Assembly: GCA_021846695.1 (NCBI GenBank)
Contig: JAJZWN010000080.1
Location: 1-5,154, forward strand
Length of the DNA stretch: 5,154 nucleotides
Source of the DNA: Thermoplasmata archaeon
GTDB taxonomy: Archaea > Thermoplasmatota > Thermoplasmata > Thermoplasmatales > Thermoplasmataceae
Direction of reading: 5' to 3'
The translations under genes and the position numbers were made by a program. Shown here piece after piece: positions 1-4,542 of the stretch (its first letter is position 1; every line of letters starts with the position of its first letter). A model generated the notes under the pieces. That model worked only from the letters and a program-made list of their open reading frames with translations, had not been told where the DNA came from and searched no databases.

Positions 1-1
1 T

Positions 2-30
2 GAGAAAGGAGTTATATACACCCTTCTCTC
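2..30 (-). terminator. Imperfect inverted repeat downstream of the 191-aa membrane protein gene
   Basis: GAGAAAGG at 2-9 can pair with CCTTCTCTC at 22-30 with one bulged base and a 12-nt loop. It begins 14 nt past the TAA stop of the minus-strand gene, so it may mark the 3' end of that transcript. The window ends before any T-run could be seen, and archaeal termination usually relies on T-runs rather than hairpins, so the assignment is weak. Confidence 0.2.
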
Positions 31-43
31 CTGAATCGTCTAT

Positions 44-619
44 TTAAGCAAACGCATGGCTCATTTCCTTTCTGGATTTTAAAAACAGTATAAATATGTG
101 TATTATCATAAGAAAAGATGATATCACTGCTATTATATAAACCGACATGGATAATATTATTAGCAGATAAGGAAATGAATTAATGCTGAAGATTTTTAAG
201 TAATATATAATATAAGAACCCACCATAATAGTTCCGTAAATCAGGGTAAAATATAGGAGCCATATAAAATTTTCAATTATCATGTCATAATTCTGTTTGA
301 TACTGTCAAGCTTATGCAAAGGTTTATAAATGCCCTCTATTTCATTTTCAGCTTCTGGAATAATATCTTTAAACACATCAAGAATGTTATTTTGGGGATT
401 CACCCTTAAGTTGCTCATAACATTCTCAAGATTTATCAATAAATTATTTTTATAAATAAAATCTAATAACAGCTTTAAAAATAGAAGGTCTGTAATATTT
501 TTATCCTCCTCGATGGAATGAAAAATTTTTCCTATTTTCCTTTTTAAATATAACAACATAAAAACCAGGGCTATCAGGTATACTCCCATCATATACGAAA
601 ACTCGGACAATAATATCAT
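44..619 (-). CDS. Three-helix membrane protein of unknown function (191 aa)
   Basis: I do not recognise this protein. Hydrophobic segments are visible at about residues 8-25, 116-139 and 149-180. The first is followed by the basic run KRKIGK and the last by KSRKE, which by the positive-inside rule puts the roughly 90-residue hydrophilic middle part and the C-terminus in the cytosol. The middle part is helical in character (EEDKNITDLLFLKLLLDF and similar) with no Cys and no recognisable catalytic motif. The ATG at 617-619 has no ribosome binding site, but a TATA-like TTTAATAA lies about 25 bp upstream, so a leaderless transcript is plausible. It is the last of five same-strand genes, 58 nt beyond the stop of a winged-helix gene. 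A link to the filament locus is possible only by position. Coding status is well supported by length and by consistent membrane topology; function is unknown. Confidence 0.8.
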   Translation of the reverse strand: MILLSEFSYMMGVYLIALVFMLLYLKRKIGKIFHSIEEDKNITDLLFLKLLLDFIYKNNLLINLENVMSNLRVNPQNNILDVFKDIIPEAENEIEGIYKPLHKLDSIKQNYDMIIENFIWLLYFTLIYGTIMVGSYIIYYLKIFSINSFPYLLIILSMSVYIIAVISSFLMIIHIFILFLKSRKEMSHAFA

Positions 620-629
620 AATAACATAG

Positions 630-640
630 CTTAATTTAAG
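630..640. repeat. Short perfect dyad CTTAATTTAAG between TATA-like box and start
   Basis: CTTAA and TTAAG are separated by one base and sit between the candidate TATA box and the ATG of the 191-aa gene. It could be an operator, but a 5-bp arm pair is expected by chance several times in DNA this AT-rich. Confidence 0.2.
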
Positions 641-648
641 TTATTAAA
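641..648 (-). promoter_or_regulatory. Candidate TATA box for the 191-aa membrane protein gene (leaderless)
   Basis: The minus strand reads TTTAATAA here, centred about 26 bp before the ATG at 619. With usual archaeal TATA-to-start spacing, transcription would begin at the ATG itself. That agrees with the absence of any GGTGA-like site. AT-richness makes chance matches common. Confidence 0.35.
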
Positions 649-677
649 CCAATATGTATATCTGTTATAAAACAAAC

Positions 678-1304
678 TCAACTAATATGTATTTTTTTCA
701 AATTATTCAGGTATTTCATTCCATCTGGAGTTATTCTATATTTCATTCCGTTTTTCTCTTCATTCTCTTCCAGCATTTCTCTCTTAATCATCGTTGCTAT
801 AAGATCAGTGGCATACTTATAATTTAGATTGCACATATATACAATCTTTGTAATCGGCATTGAATCATTGGAAGCTATGCCATCAAGTATTTCCATTTCT
901 ATTTCAATTTTCGATCTTTTTGAGCAACTTGTAAATTCCGTTTTTGTTGCATTCTTATTATTCGATTTTATAGAAATATTGCAAATGTCTGAATTGAAAT
1001 TCAATGATTTCAAAAGTTTGATTTTATTCTTGGCAGCTAATTTTTTCACATTACTGTCTATCATGCCAGAATATATGCCCACTATTGAGCTTATTTTAAT
1101 GTCTTTCGGAATCTCTATAGTTTTAAGGGTGTTAATCTTATCAATAATATTCCCAGTGAGCAAAATAGCCAAAATTCTGTTGTTGTCATAATCCTTTATA
1201 ATCAGCTCATAGTCAGAGTTAATATTCATCTTATCGCTATACAAATTTTCAATATTTATAGAATGTTCATCATTATTTATGCTCATAGATAATAAATTTA
1301 TCAT
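678..1304 (-). CDS. Winged-helix transcriptional regulator (208 aa), paralog of the gene at 1485-2144
   Basis: A probable DNA-binding regulator. Residues about 132-205 form a winged helix: a first helix (IEIEMEILDGIA), then ITKIVYMCNLNYKYATDLIATMIKR as helix-turn-helix, a wing (EEKNGMKYRITPDG) and a C-terminal helix. The pattern resembles the archaeal HTH_45-type winged helix. Over 58 residues from ITK it shares 30 identities with the neighbouring paralog. The N-terminal ~105 residues hold an alternating strand-helix region (ELIIKD, ILAILLTGN, VGIYSGMI, IKLLKSLNF) that also matches the paralog, so the whole gene is duplicated, not just the DNA-binding part. A Ser/Asn/Lys-rich linker (residues 110-131) joins the two parts. 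No ribosome binding site precedes ATG 1304 or the alternative ATG at 1286. A good TATA box predicts a leader of about 16 nt, which favours the first ATG. The effector, if any, is unknown. Confidence 0.85.
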   Translation of the reverse strand: MINLLSMSINNDEHSINIENLYSDKMNINSDYELIIKDYDNNRILAILLTGNIIDKINTLKTIEIPKDIKISSIVGIYSGMIDSNVKKLAAKNKIKLLKSLNFNSDICNISIKSNNKNATKTEFTSCSKRSKIEIEMEILDGIASNDSMPITKIVYMCNLNYKYATDLIATMIKREMLEENEEKNGMKYRITPDGMKYLNNLKKIHIS

Positions 1305-1342
1305 TATTAATTAATTTTTGGTGTCAAAGTCTATAATATTTC

Positions 1343-1351
1343 ATTTATATA
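1343..1351 (-). promoter_or_regulatory. Candidate TATA box for the winged-helix gene at 678-1304
   Basis: The minus strand reads TATATAAAT, a strong archaeal TATA-like match. Its centre is about 43 bp before the ATG at 1304, predicting a start near 1320 and a short leader lacking a ribosome binding site. It implies that this regulator can be transcribed separately from the upstream genes. Confidence 0.45.
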
Positions 1352-1367
1352 CTATTAAATTTATATT

Positions 1368-1379
1368 CATGTAAACATG
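1368..1379. repeat. Dyad CATGT-AA-ACATG upstream of the winged-helix promoter
   Basis: Perfect 5-bp arms flank an AA centre, 16 bp upstream of the TATA-like box at 1343-1351. An upstream position fits an activator site, but no second copy was seen elsewhere in the window. Confidence 0.3.
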
Positions 1380-1437
1380 CTTTTTTCAGGATTTTTAATC
1401 GATGCCTCTAGCAATTCATCGCTTAGATATAATAATT

Positions 1438-1456
1438 ATGACAATGGTATGACAAT
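1438..1456. repeat. Tandem direct repeat ATGACAAT-ggt-ATGACAAT
   Basis: Two identical 8-bp copies start 11 bp apart, about one turn of the helix, so proteins bound to them would lie on the same face. The repeat falls in the gap between the two winged-helix genes, roughly 135-150 bp upstream of the ATG at 1304 and just past the stop of the other paralog. Confidence 0.4.
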
Positions 1457-1477
1457 TATATTATAGCTAAGAATTGT
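1452..1477. repeat. Inverted repeat ACAATT...AATTGT after the second winged-helix gene
   Basis: Six-base arms enclose a 14-nt loop 8 nt downstream of the TGA stop of the 1485-2144 gene. It partly overlaps the tandem repeat. It has no T-run after it on the minus strand, so a terminator role is doubtful. Confidence 0.2.
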
Positions 1478-1484
1478 AGTTATT

Positions 1485-2144
1485 TCAGGGAGATTTAATG
1501 CCGTATAATTTTTGCAATTGCTCAAGATATTTCAGGCCTTCTCCAGTCATCCTGTATTTCACTCCATTTTTATATTCTATATTTTCAACAATTCCTTTCT
1601 TGATAAGGCTTTCCAAAAGGGTCACGGCATATCTATAATTTAAATTACATTTATATATTATTTTCGTAATATTTATATTATCATTAATTTTCAATAGTTC
1701 GAGAATTTCCTTTACAATAAATATTTTTTCACGTCTCTGGATTTTTTCATATCCCTTTTCCATTTCCTTACCATAATCGTCAAAAAATTGGGCTCCGGGC
1801 ACTTCTATTATTTTTTCCATATTGCCCTGGTTCATTATTATTTTTTTGTATAATTTCATTCCGTATTTTAAAACTGTTTCCTTTATTTCAGGTCCTATCA
1901 CTCCACTGTATATGGCAATTTTTCTTTTGAATTCGTTCTTAGGCACCATGTCTATAAATTCTTTTACCTTTCTCATTTTATTTTCACTATTACCTTTCAG
2001 CAATATTACCGGTATTCTCTCGTCAGTTTTCCTGGAGTGGATAATGAGATCAAATTTATATTCCTGTGAAACTCCATCAAGTGGTTCGTTGTAGCTATCT
2101 TCCCATTCATTGCTGTCAAAAACTATTTCAAAATTGTTCACCAT
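1485..2144 (-). CDS. Winged-helix transcriptional regulator (219 aa), start revised to ATG 2144
   Basis: A probable DNA-binding regulator in the same transcriptional direction as the signal peptidase, whose stop is 42 nt upstream. Residues about 138-214 form a winged helix (INITKIIYKCNLNYRYAVTL, then wing EYKNGVKYRMTGEG, then LKYLEQLQKLYG), similar to archaeal HTH_45-type domains. Residues 28-105 alternate strands and helices (KFDLIIHS, VILLKGN, KIAIYSGVIGPEIKE, YGMKLYKKI), a layout reminiscent of Mrr/PD-(D/E)xK-like folds, though the E-x-K motif is not intact (LLK). A charged helical linker (residues 123-140) separates the halves. The frame stays open back to a GTG at 2153, but that GTG lies inside a very good ribosome binding site, GGGGTGA at 2150-2156, placed 5 nt before ATG 2144, so the ATG is preferred. 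A 15-bp dyad lies just upstream and suggests local, perhaps autogenous, control. DNA binding is well supported; the target is not known. Confidence 0.87.
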   Translation of the reverse strand: MVNNFEIVFDSNEWEDSYNEPLDGVSQEYKFDLIIHSRKTDERIPVILLKGNSENKMRKVKEFIDMVPKNEFKRKIAIYSGVIGPEIKETVLKYGMKLYKKIIMNQGNMEKIIEVPGAQFFDDYGKEMEKGYEKIQRREKIFIVKEILELLKINDNINITKIIYKCNLNYRYAVTLLESLIKKGIVENIEYKNGVKYRMTGEGLKYLEQLQKLYGIKSP

Positions 2145-2149
2145 ATCAT

Positions 2150-2156
2150 TCACCCC
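2150..2156 (-). promoter_or_regulatory. Ribosome binding site GGGGTGA deciding the start of the winged-helix gene
   Basis: The minus strand reads GGGGTGA, complementary to the usual archaeal 16S 3' end (TCACC), 5 nt before the ATG at 2144. The filament gene has GGTGA with the same 5-nt gap. The upstream in-frame GTG at 2153 is part of this site and so is unlikely to be the start. Confidence 0.7.
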
Positions 2157-2160
2157 TAAG

Positions 2161-2175
2161 ACTATACTTTATAGT
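2161..2175. promoter_or_regulatory. 15-bp dyad ACTATA-N3-TATAGT, candidate operator
   Basis: A perfect 6-3-6 inverted repeat lies between the signal peptidase stop and the ribosome binding site of the winged-helix gene. On the minus strand it reads ACTATAAAGTATAGT and overlaps a TATA-like CTATAAAG. It matches 9 of 13 positions of a dyad upstream of the filament gene (4478-4490). If the TATA-like stretch were used with normal spacing, the transcript would start close to ATG 2144 and exclude the ribosome binding site, so an operator within a readthrough transcript is equally possible. Confidence 0.4.
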
Positions 2176-2186
2176 ACCATACATTT

Positions 2187-3386
2187 CTACCACCCTGTCC
2201 CATCTGGCTTCCATGATTTTTTACTCTTGCTCGGGTATAGTATAAGACCGGCCACACCCATGAAAATTATGGCTAAAATCACTTTGGAATAAATCAGTGC
2301 ATATCCAAGATATGGTATAGAAAACAGAACATGTCCCCTGACATCATAGGTTGGTACCGGTTTAGGATCCTCTGATGGATTTGCAACTCCTTTTGTTCTG
2401 AAATATTCATGGCCACCAATATAACATATGCGTATTACCTGGTGTGCAAATAATGTTCCGTTCTCCCAGGGTGCATTGAATACTATTATTTCCCCCACTT
2501 TCACCTGCGATGGTTTAATAGGACCTACAAGGAGCACCGATCCGGGTTTTATTACAGGATACATGCTTCCAGTAGGGTCTCCTATTACAAAGTAGCTGTG
2601 ATCAACAATACCCGGTGTTATCATTAACGAAACGATGGTTATTACGATTATTAGGGCAATCAGGGATTTTGACTTTCTAATTGCTTTTTTGAGGTCTATC
2701 TTGCTGCCCTTGAATATATTTTCAAACTGGTACGATGTTTTTATTACAAAATCTGAGATAAAAATAATCAGTGAGAGACTAACCATTTCCCATATAAGAT
2801 AATAATACTTCGATACTGAAATGCTTATAGAAAGGGAATTAAATAATATAAACATAAAAAGGAATATAAATGCTGCAATAAAATTGTAATTAGTCTTGTA
2901 ATAAATAAACATTACAGCTATGGCAAAGAAGAACATAAAAATAATATTAAACACAGCAAGGGAAAAAATGATTTTTGAGTCTATCAGTACGTTGTATGGA
3001 TAATAGAATAACAGTAGTATGATACCAAAAATCAGCCCTCTACTAGCAAAGTTTCCTATTCTTGATTTTTTAAATCCCAAAAGTATAAGGCAAAAAGAAA
3101 AGGCACCTAAGGCAGAATAAATAATTATGGCAGGAAGTGTTGAAAGATAAAAATGGAATGAAACCTTATTGAATGCTATTCCAGGCTCAAGGAGAAAAAT
3201 CTCAAAAAATATTCCAAGTATTGCTATTTTTACCACATCTTTGTCTAATTTAATTTTGATACCGAATATAAACGGCAACAGCAGAAGAAGTGATATTAAT
3301 ACAGTAATCCATGTATTCCTTATGTAATGCAGGGAAAGCTGATATACCACAATATATGCTAAAATAAATGATGCCATTCTATTCAT
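2187..3386 (-). CDS. Polytopic type I signal peptidase, archaeal Sec11/S26B-like (399 aa)
   Basis: A membrane protease expected to remove signal peptides on the outer face of the membrane; its linked likely substrate is the filament subunit at 4543. The catalytic domain occupies about residues 262-365. The nucleophile is Ser274 in GDPTGSMYPVIKPGS, and the base is His315 in LFAHQVIRI, where bacterial housekeeping enzymes have Lys. The last box reads TKGVANPSED: Val334 replaces the usual Asp of GDxN, while Asp340 six residues on is kept. The closing PYLGYALI segment and a final helix (about 365-384) are typical. Unusual is an N-terminal part of about 260 residues with roughly nine hydrophobic helices (from residue 6 to 258); ordinary archaeal signal peptidases have one and are near half this length. 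The ATG overlaps the upstream stop as ATGA, with GGTGA 6 nt before it inside that gene, indicating translational coupling. Family assignment is secure; the dedicated role is inference. Confidence 0.95.
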   Translation of the reverse strand: MNRMASFILAYIVVYQLSLHYIRNTWITVLISLLLLLPFIFGIKIKLDKDVVKIAILGIFFEIFLLEPGIAFNKVSFHFYLSTLPAIIIYSALGAFSFCLILLGFKKSRIGNFASRGLIFGIILLLFYYPYNVLIDSKIIFSLAVFNIIFMFFFAIAVMFIYYKTNYNFIAAFIFLFMFILFNSLSISISVSKYYYLIWEMVSLSLIIFISDFVIKTSYQFENIFKGSKIDLKKAIRKSKSLIALIIVITIVSLMITPGIVDHSYFVIGDPTGSMYPVIKPGSVLLVGPIKPSQVKVGEIIVFNAPWENGTLFAHQVIRICYIGGHEYFRTKGVANPSEDPKPVPTYDVRGHVLFSIPYLGYALIYSKVILAIIFMGVAGLILYPSKSKKSWKPDGTGW

Positions 3387-4333
3387 TTTCTATCACCAAA
3401 TCCTGAAAAAATATAATTTTTGAAATCATGGGAAACAAAGAACATACTTTCTCTTTTAATGTTGAATAATGGTTCATGGTAGGCATCGGATAGCTTGATG
3501 AGCTCTTCAAAGGAATCAACCCTTACTATCCCTCCCCTGGGCATTACATCTATATCAATTACCCTGTCCCCATATTCCTGGAGTATCATCTCCATTTTAT
3601 TCTTTTTCCTTGGTAGCCCTATATATGAAACTATGAGGTAAACCAGCGCTGTGACAGCTAATAAGGTTACTATGTAGCCATAAATAATTGGTATGTCCAC
3701 AAAGGGCCGTTGTCCGTAGGAATCTTTTAACTCTGTAGTTCCAGTAAGATTCGCAGGTTTTCCATAAGAGATCAGGTACTGCTCATTACCCTGTGATATG
3801 ATCAAACTTGTGCTGGAGGATGCACCATTGTTTGCATTTGTAACCGTTATATTGATACCTACTATTGAGGGTGCACTGTTATACCCAAGCTGATTATCTA
3901 TGGTTGCAGATTGATTATACAGATAACTTAAATTGATAGGAATTACCATATGATTTATTGAATGGCTCCCGGTAAATGTAAAACTGGTAATGTTGGAAGC
4001 AAATGTTTTGTTCCAGGAGGGGCTGGAAGAATCCACATATATAGCATAGGATATAATTACTGGCTGCTCCCTTGAAGAAAGAAATGTCCCGTCAAGGTAA
4101 ACCGTCATATTTTTAAGTATATGTTGATAAACTACACCGGGGTCATAGAGAGTTGAGGAACTGTACAAACTGTTATTTGTGAGGTTAGCCTGCACATTTA
4201 CCTGTAAATTCGATGTAAAATCAGTTTCACTTATATATTTGGTATGCTCCCTGGGTTCTATTATTAACAATGATGAGAATACAAGAATAACTGCGATTAT
4301 TATAATAAGTGCCAAATTCAGTTTTTTGTTCAT
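3383..4333 (-). CDS. DUF5305-like two-pass surface protein (316 aa)
   Basis: A protein of unknown biochemical role with two membrane helices, at about residues 5-25 and 214-239. Between them is an extracellular domain of about 190 residues, rich in Ser, Thr and Asn, strand-like, with nine N-x-S/T sequons (N50, N53, N75, N108, N114, N134, N140, N161, N195), as expected of a glycosylated archaeal surface protein. After the second helix comes the basic PRKKNK, then a cytosolic domain of about 75 residues with IVRVDSFEELIKLSDAYHEPLF, the pattern I associate with DUF5305 (recognised from memory, not by a search). It is first in the minus-strand set, overlaps the signal peptidase by 4 bp and diverges from the filament gene, so a role in filament anchoring, assembly or signalling is reasonable inference. 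There is no clear ribosome binding site at ATG 4333; a TATA-like stretch predicts a leader of about 10 nt. Confidence 0.88.
   Translation of the reverse strand: MNKKLNLALIIIIAVILVFSSLLIIEPREHTKYISETDFTSNLQVNVQANLTNNSLYSSSTLYDPGVVYQHILKNMTVYLDGTFLSSREQPVIISYAIYVDSSSPSWNKTFASNITSFTFTGSHSINHMVIPINLSYLYNQSATIDNQLGYNSAPSIVGINITVTNANNGASSSTSLIISQGNEQYLISYGKPANLTGTTELKDSYGQRPFVDIPIIYGYIVTLLAVTALVYLIVSYIGLPRKKNKMEMILQEYGDRVIDIDVMPRGGIVRVDSFEELIKLSDAYHEPLFNIKRESMFFVSHDFKNYIFSGFGDRK
3393..3397 (-). promoter_or_regulatory. Ribosome binding site GGTGA for the signal peptidase
   Basis: GGTGA on the minus strand ends 6 nt before the ATG at 3386, inside the final codons of the DUF5305-like gene. It supports the 4-bp overlapping start over the second Met three codons later. 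Confidence 0.65.
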
Positions 4334-4340
4334 AAATATT

Positions 4341-4350
4341 AGAAGTATAG
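4341..4350. promoter_or_regulatory. Half-site AGAAGTATAG near the DUF5305-like gene start
   Basis: Contains AAGTATAG, identical to half of the 2161-2175 dyad, and lies over the predicted transcription start of the DUF5305-like gene. The other arm is not conserved, so this is at best a weak or half operator. Confidence 0.25.
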
Positions 4351-4365
4351 ATTGGTTTAACCTTT

Positions 4366-4374
4366 ATTTATTAA
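4366..4374 (-). promoter_or_regulatory. Candidate TATA box for the DUF5305-like gene and downstream genes
   Basis: The minus strand reads TTAATAAAT within TTTAATAAATAAAGG. Normal spacing would start transcription near 4343, giving a leader of about 10 nt, consistent with the lack of a ribosome binding site. The same AT-stretch is nearly symmetrical and could also work toward the filament gene. Confidence 0.35.
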
Positions 4375-4390
4375 AGATACCTAATTCTGA

Positions 4391-4409
4391 TACATATGTT
4401 AGATGTGTA
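4391..4409. repeat. Imperfect dyad TACATAT-N5-ATGTGTA in the divergent promoter region
   Basis: Seven-base arms match at six positions and flank a 5-bp spacer, near the middle of the space between the two divergent genes. This is a natural place for a shared regulator site. Confidence 0.25.
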
Positions 4410-4418
4410 CAATACTTA

Positions 4419-4433
4419 CTTATTTTACATAAG
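4419..4433. repeat. Dyad CTTAT-N5-ATAAG in the divergent promoter region
   Basis: Perfect 5-bp arms with a 5-bp spacer, just upstream of the TATA-like stretch at 4441. Such a short AT-rich dyad may be chance. Confidence 0.2.
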
Positions 4434-4440
4434 AACAATA

Positions 4441-4449
4441 TTTTTTAAA
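4441..4449 (+). promoter_or_regulatory. Candidate TATA box for the filament subunit gene
   Basis: TTTTTTAAA would place the transcription start near 4472, giving a leader of about 70 nt that contains the GGTGA site and the dyad at 4478-4490. Other AT-rich stretches nearby could serve instead, so this is a best guess. Confidence 0.3.
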
Positions 4450-4477
4450 CAATCCTCAGGCCAATTGTTATGAAAAT

Positions 4478-4490
4478 CTGTATCTTACAG
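4478..4490. promoter_or_regulatory. 13-bp dyad CTGTA-N3-TACAG, candidate operator of the filament gene
   Basis: A perfect 5-3-5 inverted repeat 52 bp before the ATG and just downstream of the predicted transcription start. Read on the minus strand (CTGTAAGATACAG) it matches 9 of 13 positions of the dyad upstream of the winged-helix gene (CTATAAAGTATAG). The position would suit repression. Confidence 0.35.
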
Positions 4491-4532
4491 AACTTTCTTA
4501 TTTTCTTATTTACAGTTAACAGATTAAATTCT

Positions 4533-4537
4533 GGTGA
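4533..4537 (+). promoter_or_regulatory. Ribosome binding site GGTGA of the filament gene
   Basis: GGTGA ends 5 nt before the ATG at 4543, the same arrangement as at the winged-helix gene start at 2144. It fixes the start codon. Confidence 0.7.
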
Positions 4538-4542
4538 CTAAA

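Noticed and set aside
644..653. TTAAACCAAT shared with the reverse complement at 4351-4360
   Set aside because: A single shared 10-mer in opposite orientation relative to the genes is expected by chance in 5 kb of AT-rich DNA.
829..1191. Open frame on the plus strand opposite the winged-helix gene at 678-1304
   Set aside because: It is antisense to a gene with clear domain and paralog support; its hydrophobic composition comes from the reverse complement of an AT-rich gene and it has no ribosome binding site.
1822..2292. Two short plus-strand open frames (1822-2094 and 2110-2292)
   Set aside because: Both lie antisense to the second winged-helix gene and the signal peptidase end, with no recognisable domain or start signal.
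4179..4448. Plus-strand open frame crossing the start of the DUF5305-like gene
   Set aside because: It is antisense to a supported gene over most of its length and has no family resemblance; the remainder covers the divergent promoter region.
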